Under the pieces are notes generated by a model. That model ran no database searches. It worked only from the letters and a program-made list of their open reading frames with translations, and was not told the DNA's origin. From positions 1 to 11,491 of the forward strand of contig JBGCFT010000027.1 of NCBI GenBank assembly GCA_045107085.1: a stretch of 11,491 bases of DNA, in the 5' to 3' direction. Within the stretch, counting starts at the first letter, position 1, and the number at the start of each line of letters is the position of its first letter. Below are positions 1 through 6,670 of the stretch, one piece after another. Source of the DNA: NORP309 sp045107085 (GTDB lineage Bacteria; Pseudomonadota; Gammaproteobacteria; Xanthomonadales; Marinicellaceae). A program made the position numbers and the translations under genes.

Positions 1-780
1 AATGGCAATGCAGATTCTGATAGTGAACTCAAAAAAATGCAACTCATAGTTGAAGAGAAAGTCAACGATATTGATGCCTTTAAAATGGGCGTTAACCGTG
101 ACTTAGACGCATTAGCAAAACAGATTGGTGGTCTTTTTGCACAAAGCTTAAGACTCAATGCCCTTGGAAATAGACTAACGGAAGTTACAAATTTGGAAGA
201 ATCAGAGTTTGATTTTAGCCAAGAGCCAGGAATTGGTGGAGCTGATCTGAAATTAATTGGTAAACAAAATACACCCGATGATCTATTCACAAGCTTGGCT
301 TCAATTCAATCTAGCTTTAAACAACAAGAAAACCAATTAAACCTTTTAAATGATTTGCTTAACGAAAAGAAACTAGATCAACAAATTATTCCTTCAGGTA
401 AGCCCATAAGAAAAGGATGGATTTCTTCAAGTTTTGGAGGCCGAGTCGACCCCTTTACTGGAAAACAAGCTTTTCATTCTGGACTTGACTACTCTGGTAA
501 ACAGGGTTCGATAATACAATCTGTTGCAGATGGCGTGGTAATTTGGTCTGGAAACAGAGGAAATTATGGAAAGTTGGTCGAAATTGACCATGGATCTGGT
601 TATGTTACCCGGTATGCTCATTTGAGTAAGATCAATGTAAAAGTTGGTGAAAAAGTAGATAAAGCTCAAGAAATTGGCATCATGGGTAAAACAGGAAGAG
701 CGACTTCAGAACATTTACATTTTGAAGTATTAAAGAAAGGACATAAAGTTAATCCATGGCCATTTATTACCAAAAAGTAA
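1..780 (+). CDS. M23-family metallopeptidase-like protein, 5' end outside the window
   Basis: The reading frame is open to base 1, adding at least 12 residues before the first internal ATG at 37, so the gene is partial at its N-terminus. Counting from that ATG, a helical, Gln/Asn/Leu-rich region (about 1-115) precedes a LytM/M23 domain (about 125-245). The zinc and catalytic motifs look complete: H147 and D151 (HSGLD), H195 (RYAHL) and the HLH pair H226/H228. Active members cut peptide cross-links in periplasmic peptidoglycan. The missing N-terminus should hold a signal or membrane anchor, as in relatives. Its place just before secA matches the Pseudomonas order lpxC - DUF721 gene - M23 gene - secA, and the stretch with NALGNRL and EFDF is typical of that subgroup. 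It ends 96 bases before secA. Family is certain; substrate and active state are inferred. Confidence 0.93.
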   Translation, partial: NGNADSDSELKKMQLIVEEKVNDIDAFKMGVNRDLDALAKQIGGLFAQSLRLNALGNRLTEVTNLEESEFDFSQEPGIGGADLKLIGKQNTPDDLFTSLASIQSSFKQQENQLNLLNDLLNEKKLDQQIIPSGKPIRKGWISSSFGGRVDPFTGKQAFHSGLDYSGKQGSIIQSVADGVVIWSGNRGNYGKLVEIDHGSGYVTRYAHLSKINVKVGEKVDKAQEIGIMGKTGRATSEHLHFEVLKKGHKVNPWPFITKK

Positions 781-876
781 TATACAGACTTGAAAATTAA
801 TGATTTGTAACCAATTACAGCATCATAATATCGCAATAATAAAATTTGGCCAATGAGCCTTTGAGAAACCAGCATC

Positions 877-3633
877 ATGATTCTAAATTCACTCGTAACA
901 AAACTATTCGGTAGTCGAAATCAAAGACTGATTAAGCAATTATACAAAACGGTAGACTTAATTGATGCACTGGAAGCTAAATATCAAAAAATGGATGATG
1001 CGGAGCTGCAACAACAAACTCAAGTATTAAAGGATAGACTTAAAGGTGGAGATAACCTAGACAACCTTCTAATTGATGCTTTTGCAGTTGTCAGAGAGGC
1101 ATCTGTAAGAGTGATGAAAATGAGACATTACCGTCAACAAATGTTAGGCGGAATGGTATTGCACAGCGGTAAAATAGCAGAAATGCGTACTGGTGAAGGA
1201 AAAACATTAGTGGCTACTTTGCCTGCTTATTTGAATGCACTGACAGAAAAAGGCGTTCACATTGTGACTGTTAATGATTATTTAGCCAGTCGTGATGCTA
1301 AATGGATGGAACCACTTTATAACTTCTTAGGCATGCAAGTAGGAATTGTAGTACCTGAGATGAATCAGGAAGATAAACGTGCAGCTTATGCAGCTGATAT
1401 AACGTATGGAACAAACAATGAATTTGGGTTTGATTATCTTAGAGATAATATGGCATTTACTTTGGAAGACAAGGTACAGAAAGAACCTAATTTTGCAGTT
1501 ATTGATGAAGTAGATTCAATATTAATCGATGAAGCACGAACACCACTTATTATTTCTGGTCAAACTGATGACTCCCCTGAGCTTTACCACCGAATAAATA
1601 AATTAACGCCGGCTCTAGAAGCTTCAAAACAATCTTCACAAGATGTTGAAGCGGGAATGAAGGCAATGATTGCACAGAAAATGGAAGCGGCTTCAAAAGA
1701 ACCAGATGGCGATTTTACAATTGATGAAAAAAGTAAACAAATCCATTTAACAGAACAAGGAATGGAAAATGTTGAAAAACTATTTATTCAAGATGGATTG
1801 ATTAAAGAAGGTGAGTCACTCTATGATTCAAAGCACCTACAATTAATGCACCATGTCAATGCTGCTTTAAGAGCGCAAAATTTATACCAAAAAGATGTAG
1901 ATTATATTGTTGATAACGGTGATATTGTCATCGTTGATGAGTTCACAGGAAGAACACTGGCTGGAAGACGTTGGGGTGAAGGTCTACATCAAGCGGTTGA
2001 AGCTAAAGAAAATGTAAATATCCAAAAAGAAAATCAAACACTGGCTTCTGTTACTTTTCAGAACTACTTTAGGCTATATCCTAAACTATCAGGAATGACA
2101 GGAACTGCTGATACAGAAGCATATGAGTTTCATACAATTTATGGTTTAGAAGTGGTCGTGATACCTACGCATAAACCAATGGTTCGAAACGATCAAGGAG
2201 ATTTAGTTTTTCTCACTATGGAAGGCAAGTTTAATGCCATCATTGAGGACATTAAAGAAAGCTTTGAAAGAAAACAACCGGTTCTAGTTGGTACGGCATC
2301 TATTGAAGTTTCTGAAGTCATATCTAAACAATTGAAAGCGCAAAAAATTCCTCACAATGTTCTTAATGCAAAACAACATGAAAAAGAGGCCTTAATTGTT
2401 GCGACGGCAGGAAAACCGGGTTCCATAACAATCGCCACAAATATGGCTGGTCGAGGAACCGATATTGTTTTAGGTGGAAATCTAGAAATTGAATTGGCCA
2501 GTCTTGGTAGTAAGATCTCAGAAGATAAAAAACAAGAAGCCAGAGAAAATTGGCAAGCCGTGCATGATGGTGTGTTAAACAATGGTGGTTTGAGAATCAT
2601 AGGCACAGAACGCCATGAGTCAAGACGTATTGATAACCAATTAAGGGGCCGAGCAGGAAGACAAGGTGACCCTGGTTCTTCTAGATTTTATATCTCATTA
2701 GAAGATAATTTAATGAGGATTTTTGGTGGTAACATTGCCACGACCATGCGTAAATTTGGTATGGCCGAGGATGAATCAATTGAGCACAAATGGATTTCTA
2801 GAACGATTGAAAGTGCTCAAAGGAAAGTCGAGTCACATAACTTTGATATCAGAAAAAGCTTATTAGAATATGATGATGTTGCCAATGATCAAAGATTGGT
2901 TATTTATCAACAGCGCATAGATTTACTTGAATCTGAAGAAATAAAAGAATTTGTTTCAGCCATTAGAGAAGAAGTTTTTGAAGATCTAATTAGAAGTTAT
3001 ATTCCCATTCAAAGTATTGATGAACAATGGCAAATACAAGACTTAGAATTTACTTTGAAATCGGACTACGGCATAGAAATTAATATTCAACGTTGGCTCG
3101 ATAATAATGATGATCTGACTGAAAATGAATTGGTAGATAAAATTCATAAAAATATTGAACGTTTTTACCGAGAAAAAGAAGCGATGACTGGATCAGACAC
3201 TATGCGTCATTTTGAAAAGGCTGTCTATCTTAATGTACTTGATCAGTTATGGAAAGAGCACTTGTTGGCTATGGATCACCTTCGCCAAGGCATTGGTTTG
3301 CGTGGTTATGCTCAAAAGCAACCGATTCAAGAGTTCAAGAAAGAATCATTTGAAATGTTCACAACATTGTTAGATAGAATAAAATCGGAAGTTATAAAAA
3401 TCATCGCAAGAGTTAAGATTAAAGACGATGATGTCAATGAAATGGAACGCCAAGATGATCAGCAGCTTGAATTCAAACATGACACAGCAAACAATCCAAC
3501 TCAGCCAGAGCAAAAAGAATCTGTTGCCCCTGTTGAAACCTTTGTGCGTGAAGGAAAAAAAGTTGGCCGTAACGAACCTTGTCCTTGTGGTTCAGGTAAA
3601 AAATACAAACAGTGTCACGGCAAACTCACATAA
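877..3633 (+). CDS. secA: Protein translocase ATPase SecA
   Basis: SecA is the cytoplasmic motor that drives unfolded preproteins through SecYEG using ATP. The product is 918 residues, slightly longer than E. coli SecA (901). Visible landmarks are Walker A GEGKT (106-110, K109), DEVD (210-213) followed by the SILIDEARTPL stretch, IVDEFTGR and SGMTGTADTEA, NMAGRGTDIVLGG, and RIDNQLRGRAGRQGD in the second nucleotide-binding domain. The C-terminal zinc and SecB-binding tail ends in CPCGSGKKYKQCHG, with C902, C904, C913 and H914. Between N241 and F280, in the preprotein cross-linking domain, it is about 16 residues longer than my recollection of E. coli SecA. A weak GAGAA (863-867) precedes the ATG by 9 bases. 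No SecM-like arrest peptide lies in the 96-base upstream gap. The last 22 bases overlap the mutT start, so the two are probably cotranscribed. Confidence 0.99.
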   Translation: MILNSLVTKLFGSRNQRLIKQLYKTVDLIDALEAKYQKMDDAELQQQTQVLKDRLKGGDNLDNLLIDAFAVVREASVRVMKMRHYRQQMLGGMVLHSGKIAEMRTGEGKTLVATLPAYLNALTEKGVHIVTVNDYLASRDAKWMEPLYNFLGMQVGIVVPEMNQEDKRAAYAADITYGTNNEFGFDYLRDNMAFTLEDKVQKEPNFAVIDEVDSILIDEARTPLIISGQTDDSPELYHRINKLTPALEASKQSSQDVEAGMKAMIAQKMEAASKEPDGDFTIDEKSKQIHLTEQGMENVEKLFIQDGLIKEGESLYDSKHLQLMHHVNAALRAQNLYQKDVDYIVDNGDIVIVDEFTGRTLAGRRWGEGLHQAVEAKENVNIQKENQTLASVTFQNYFRLYPKLSGMTGTADTEAYEFHTIYGLEVVVIPTHKPMVRNDQGDLVFLTMEGKFNAIIEDIKESFERKQPVLVGTASIEVSEVISKQLKAQKIPHNVLNAKQHEKEALIVATAGKPGSITIATNMAGRGTDIVLGGNLEIELASLGSKISEDKKQEARENWQAVHDGVLNNGGLRIIGTERHESRRIDNQLRGRAGRQGDPGSSRFYISLEDNLMRIFGGNIATTMRKFGMAEDESIEHKWISRTIESAQRKVESHNFDIRKSLLEYDDVANDQRLVIYQQRIDLLESEEIKEFVSAIREEVFEDLIRSYIPIQSIDEQWQIQDLEFTLKSDYGIEINIQRWLDNNDDLTENELVDKIHKNIERFYREKEAMTGSDTMRHFEKAVYLNVLDQLWKEHLLAMDHLRQGIGLRGYAQKQPIQEFKKESFEMFTTLLDRIKSEVIKIIARVKIKDDDVNEMERQDDQQLEFKHDTANNPTQPEQKESVAPVETFVREGKKVGRNEPCPCGSGKKYKQCHGKLT

Positions 3634-4046
3634 ACTCAGAAGTATTAAATGTTGTTGCCTTGGTGCTAGAAAATCATCAAGGCGAAATATTGATTGCCAA
3701 ACGTGCTGAGCACAAACACTTGGGTGGCATGTGGGAATTTCCTGGTGGTAAAGTTGAAAGTGGAGAAACACAACTTCAAGCACTGATTCGCGAAATTAAG
3801 GAAGAAATTGATTACGATGTTGTTGATCCAAAACCTTTAATCATAACCACACATAAATACACATCTTTTACTCTGACTCTTGATGTTTGGTATGAAAAAA
3901 GTGTCGAGCCAAAAGTTCATGCTAATGAAAATCAACCCATTATGTGGGTAAATAAAGACCAACTTAAAAATTTAGAATTGCCCGATGCCGATGCTCCAAT
4001 TATTGAGGCCATCTTTAGTTTAGAAAATAATCAATCAATGACTTAG
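3612..4046 (+). CDS. mutT: MutT-type Nudix hydrolase (8-oxo-dGTP diphosphatase family)
   Basis: This 144-residue Nudix protein matches the size and position of MutT, which hydrolyses oxidised dGTP and prevents A:T to C:G mutations; secA-mutT is also the E. coli order. The Nudix box runs from G46 to Y68 and keeps G46, E52, R60-E61 and E64-E65, the metal-binding glutamates. Two positions differ from the classic enzyme. The usual Gly of the EExG end is D67 (EEIDY). The LPDADAP stretch carries D127 where E. coli MutT has N119, which contacts 8-oxoguanine. The start is GTG at 3612; no ATG occurs before the conserved first strand, and the reading frame overlaps secA by 22 bases, suggesting translational coupling. 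The stop is 9 bases from the convergent xerC stop. Family is certain; exact substrate is slightly less so because of D127. Confidence 0.93.
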   Translation: MSRQTHINSEVLNVVALVLENHQGEILIAKRAEHKHLGGMWEFPGGKVESGETQLQALIREIKEEIDYDVVDPKPLIITTHKYTSFTLTLDVWYEKSVEPKVHANENQPIMWVNKDQLKNLELPDADAPIIEAIFSLENNQSMT

Positions 4047-4055
4047 TTCAGCTGA

Positions 4056-4952
4056 CTAATTTTTTTTTGCCCTTGGATGCGCTTTATCATAAACCTTTGA
4101 TAAATGTTGAAAATTTAAGTGGGTATATATTTGAGTGGTTGATATGTCTTTGTGGCCAAGCATTTCCTGAACAGCTCTGAGGTTGCTACTGGATTCAAGT
4201 ACATGAGATGCAAATGAATGGCGTAATAGATGCGGGTATACTCTCTCCCATAAACCCATTCTCGTGGCCCAATATTTAACTCTCGCTTGAATACTGCGGT
4301 GCTTTAGTTGGGAACAGCGCTTTGATATAAATACAAAATTAGACGATTGTAAGTCCCAAATCTTGGCAACAGGGTTCCAAGCTTTTAGTGCAGAAATGGC
4401 CTTAGAACCGATAGGTATGAGTCTTTGTTTGTTTCCTTTGCCTAAAACTTTGACTAAAGACTGATCATAGTCAATATCAAGCCATTTCAGCTGAGACAAT
4501 TCACTTAAACGTAAACCGGAAGAATAAAACAGTTCAATTATAGCTTTATCTCGTATGGCAATTTCAGATTCAAGTGGTATGTTGAGTAATCTATTCATTG
4601 TGTCAACATCTAATACTTCGGGTAACTTGTTTCTTATCTTAGGCGTATTAACGAGTTCAACAGGGTTAGACTTTATGCCTTTATTATTTAAAATATATAC
4701 GAATAAATTATTAATTGAGCTGCGGTATCTTGCCAGTGATTTTGCGCTGATGTTTTTATTGAATTGATCGATAAGAAAATCACTGACATGCCTATCAGTC
4801 ACTTGAGTGGCAACTTTAATATCATAATTATTGTGAAGAAAATTAATGAATAAGTCTAAGTCACGGCCGTAGGCTTTTAAAGTTAACTGGGCCAGGCTGC
4901 GTTGAATTGAGCAATAATTTAAGTAGTCTAGTTTCCAATTATTAAGATTCAT
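4056..4952 (-). CDS. xerC: Tyrosine recombinase XerC
   Basis: XerC acts with XerD and FtsK at dif to resolve chromosome dimers at the division septum. The 298-residue length equals that of E. coli XerC. The N-terminal SAM-like DNA-binding domain spans about 1-95, and the catalytic domain carries the full set of residues: R148 (SGLRLSEL), K172 (GKGNK), H241 and R244 (HLLRHSFASH), H267 (MLGHKDISTTQIYTHL) and nucleophile Y276. These nearly coincide with the E. coli numbering. It is the last gene of the lptM-dapF-DUF484-xerC block and starts 7 bases after the DUF484 stop, without a clear Shine-Dalgarno sequence. That neighbourhood argues for the housekeeping XerC rather than a phage or integron integrase. 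The assignment of C versus D rests mainly on context. Confidence 0.96.
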   Translation of the reverse strand: MNLNNWKLDYLNYCSIQRSLAQLTLKAYGRDLDLFINFLHNNYDIKVATQVTDRHVSDFLIDQFNKNISAKSLARYRSSINNLFVYILNNKGIKSNPVELVNTPKIRNKLPEVLDVDTMNRLLNIPLESEIAIRDKAIIELFYSSGLRLSELSQLKWLDIDYDQSLVKVLGKGNKQRLIPIGSKAISALKAWNPVAKIWDLQSSNFVFISKRCSQLKHRSIQARVKYWATRMGLWERVYPHLLRHSFASHVLESSSNLRAVQEMLGHKDISTTQIYTHLNFQHLSKVYDKAHPRAKKN

Positions 4953-4959
4953 CAGAGGC

Positions 4960-5658
4960 TTATTGTGCTTTTTTTTCTTTGTTTATCTGGAAAGAGTTTT
5001 TAAATTTTTTATCTAATATTTGGGTCAATCTGGACAGTAAATCAGTAGACATATCAGGATTAAATTTATTTTCTTCAAAACTTGCAAAAACAAGAATGCC
5101 TTTTTCAGCATTGTTTCCTATGGGCAATAATATACTTGAACCAATTTTATCAGCATGTTTTGGAAAAATATATTCCAGCTTCTGTTTTTTCAATCGACCA
5201 CATATGGGAGCGTTATTTCGAATAAAGTCTTCAAAAATTAATGAGAACTCTTCTTCATTTTCAACACAAAGAACAGCTTGAGAGTTTACTAATTTATCGT
5301 ATTTTGGTAACACAATTTTAAACAGATCTGATTCGAATGAATGCTTAACAAATCGAGCAAAATGTTTGGTAACATTGGCTACATGAGAAATTTGACTTAA
5401 TTGTAATGACAGATTAAACACTTGTGACATGATTTTTTCATTCTCTTGTGCATTATTAATCAATTCAGATAATTTGGTCTTTAATTGGTTGTTTCTTTCT
5501 TTTAATACATTGACTTGGTGATTAATTAAGCTCGCTACTTTGCCATTTCTATTGCTGACTTCTAACAGCTCCAACTGTTCTGGATGACGTGTAAAAAAGT
5601 CTTTGTTTTCGTGTAAAAAATGAATAATATCGCTGTCTGTGATTTTTGATTGAGTCAT
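4960..5658 (-). CDS. DUF484 family protein
   Basis: This 232-residue protein matches the DUF484 family, which commonly sits between dapF and xerC in gammaproteobacteria (YigA in E. coli). The N-terminal signature is visible at about 11-56: FLHENKDFF, RHPEQL, then a conserved run of Gly, Ser-Leu, Gln and Leu-x-Glu-Arg positions. A probable coiled coil covers about 45-80, and the rest (about 90-225) is consistent with the GAF-like fold predicted for this family. There is no signal peptide or membrane segment, so it should be cytoplasmic. Its biochemical role is unknown. It starts with an ATGA overlap on the dapF stop (4 bases shared) and has a good GGAG ribosome-binding site at 5669-5672, 10 bases ahead of the ATG. 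The conserved position next to xerC suggests, but does not show, a link to chromosome or envelope maintenance. Confidence 0.92.
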   Translation of the reverse strand: MTQSKITDSDIIHFLHENKDFFTRHPEQLELLEVSNRNGKVASLINHQVNVLKERNNQLKTKLSELINNAQENEKIMSQVFNLSLQLSQISHVANVTKHFARFVKHSFESDLFKIVLPKYDKLVNSQAVLCVENEEEFSLIFEDFIRNNAPICGRLKKQKLEYIFPKHADKIGSSILLPIGNNAEKGILVFASFEENKFNPDMSTDLLSRLTQILDKKFKNSFQINKEKKAQ

Positions 5659-6434
5659 ATTGAAAATTCTCCAGAATAGACATAAGCTGATGGACCTGTT
5701 AAATATAAATTATTGTCTTGACTATTATATTCTACCACCAGAACTCCACCGGGCAATAAAACATTTACTTTATCTGACACTAAATTAGCATTTTGTAAAG
5801 CAGCCACAGTAGCACAAGCACCGCTTCCACATGCCATTGTTTCGCCTGTGCCTCTTTCATGAACACGTAGTTTAATATTTTTTTTGTCGATAACTTCAGT
5901 TATTTCAAAATTGATTCCTTGTGAATAATTCTTTGAAAATACCTTGTTTAATTGTGTTAAATTAGCACCATCAACACTGTCTAATTGATGAACAAGATGT
6001 GGGTTTCCAAAATTGACCTCATAACTTAACTTGTTATTAGTATTAATGGTGTTAATGGATTTGATACTGCCCATATTAATAGTAATACTGCTGTCTGGAT
6101 TAATCTGAGAACCAATTAATCCAGCTTTTCCAGAAACACTAAAATGATTATTCTCAGGTTGTTCAATATGAAGAAAATGCGCGATACATCGCTGTCCATT
6201 CCCGCATTGTTCAGCTTCGGTTCCATCGGGATTAAAAAACTGATAAGCAGCATCACACTCTGGATGTGTAGAATTTTGAATCAGTATCATTTGGTCAAAG
6301 CCAATGCCTGTATGGCGATTGGCAAGAAACTTTATCAGCTGCTTATCTGGATGGAATATTTGTTTGCGGATATCAATGACAACAAAATCATTTCCAGTCC
6401 CATGCATTTTGTGAAAAGTAATTTTATTTGGCAT
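5655..6434 (-). CDS. dapF: Diaminopimelate epimerase DapF
   Basis: DapF converts LL- to meso-diaminopimelate, the precursor of lysine and of the peptidoglycan cross-linking residue. The 259-residue product carries the N-terminal KMHGTGNDF signature (9-17) and both catalytic cysteine motifs. C77 lies in EAEQCGNGQRC, and C202 lies in ERGTGETMACGSGACATV. The pair acts as general base and acid in this cofactor-independent enzyme. It is slightly shorter than E. coli DapF (274) without losing a motif. The ATG lies inside the last codons of lptM (11-base overlap), and the stop shares an ATGA with the DUF484 start. There is no Shine-Dalgarno sequence, so translation is probably coupled to lptM. Function is secure. 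Confidence 0.98.
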   Translation of the reverse strand: MPNKITFHKMHGTGNDFVVIDIRKQIFHPDKQLIKFLANRHTGIGFDQMILIQNSTHPECDAAYQFFNPDGTEAEQCGNGQRCIAHFLHIEQPENNHFSVSGKAGLIGSQINPDSSITINMGSIKSINTINTNNKLSYEVNFGNPHLVHQLDSVDGANLTQLNKVFSKNYSQGINFEITEVIDKKNIKLRVHERGTGETMACGSGACATVAALQNANLVSDKVNVLLPGGVLVVEYNSQDNNLYLTGPSAYVYSGEFSI

Positions 6435-6558
6435 TTAAGGTAGTCTGAGATTGTTTTTTGGAATCTTTTGGATGGTATAAATCACCTTTGTTCCCACAAC
6501 TTGACAAAACTAAAATTGAAAATACCATTAAAGATAAGAGGAGTGTTTTGCTTTTCAT
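6424..6558 (-). CDS. lptM: LptM-type small outer-membrane lipoprotein
   Basis: A 44-residue frame runs from ATG at 6558 to TAA at 6424-6426. It has a lysine-containing n-region (MKSK), a hydrophobic core (residues 5-18) and a lipobox LSSC with C21 as the lipidated residue. The next residues, CGNKGDLYHP, match the LptM pattern CGLKGPLYFP. G22 at +2 is not the inner-membrane retention Asp, so sorting to the outer membrane is expected. LptM (formerly YifL) is known in E. coli to bind the LptDE LPS translocon and promote correct LptD disulfide formation. The location immediately before dapF with an 11-base overlap is the E. coli order too. The mature part is only 24 residues, shorter than in E. 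coli. No ribosome-binding site precedes the ATG; see the promoter entry. The length makes it easy to miss in automated annotation. Confidence 0.92.
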   Translation of the reverse strand: MKSKTLLLSLMVFSILVLSSCGNKGDLYHPKDSKKQSQTTLNAK

Positions 6559-6566
6559 AGACTTAA

Positions 6567-6572
6567 ATTATA
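6567..6572 (-). promoter_or_regulatory. Consensus -10 box for the lptM-dapF-DUF484-xerC operon
   Basis: On the minus strand a perfect TATAAT ends 8 bases before the lptM ATG (6558). Transcription would start about 6-8 bases downstream, leaving only 1-3 untranslated bases, and no Shine-Dalgarno sequence is present. The -35 region at normal spacing (6590-6595, CAATGG) is poor and overlaps the dyad at 6591-6614, so the promoter might depend on a regulator. A promoter further upstream cannot be excluded. Confidence 0.45.
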
Positions 6573-6590
6573 GTAAAAATAGCAAAATAC

Positions 6591-6614
6591 CATTGATTCA
6601 CGGATTAATCAATG
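6591..6614. promoter_or_regulatory. Perfect 8+8 dyad, candidate operator
   Basis: CATTGATT (6591-6598) and its exact reverse complement AATCAATG (6607-6614) are separated by 8 bases (CACGGATT). The two-half-site spacing suits a dimeric DNA-binding regulator, and the left arm covers the -35 position of the putative lptM promoter. It lies in the divergent region between lptM and the gene at 6671, so it could act on either. No poly-T follows, so a terminator is unlikely. The regulator is not identified. Confidence 0.4.
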
Positions 6615-6622
6615 CTGAATAG

Positions 6623-6646
6623 TTTTGAATTGCTTAATTTTGAATT
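6623..6646. repeat. 9-base direct repeat upstream of the gene at 6671
   Basis: TTTTGAATT occurs at 6623-6631 and again at 6638-6646, a 15-base period, ending 24 bases before the ATG at 6671. The first copy contains TTGAAT, which could serve as a -35 element, though no good -10 box follows at standard spacing. Such short AT-rich repeats can arise by chance. Confidence 0.3.
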
Positions 6647-6670
6647 AAAATTACAGATTGGTTTTAATTG

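Noticed and set aside
800..856. An 18-codon frame in the leader of secA that might be a SecM-like arrest peptide.
   Set aside because: It has no signal sequence and no arrest motif like that of SecM, and no ribosome-binding site; it is most likely chance.
2352..2606. Antisense open frame within secA, and similar antisense frames inside xerC, dapF, the esterase and birA.
   Set aside because: Each lies opposite a strongly conserved gene, has no ribosome-binding site, and gives unfamiliar low-complexity protein.
3428..3709. Open frame overlapping the end of secA and start of mutT in the third plus-strand frame.
   Set aside because: Its translation has no recognisable features and is fully explained by the two real genes in other frames.
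4056..4952. Tyrosine recombinase as a sign of a phage or genomic island.
   Set aside because: Length, catalytic residue spacing and the dapF-DUF484-xerC order identify it as housekeeping XerC.
6668..6670. TTG as the start of the unrecognised exported protein.
   Set aside because: An ATG follows immediately at 6671, and another at 6680 gives the best signal-peptide shape.
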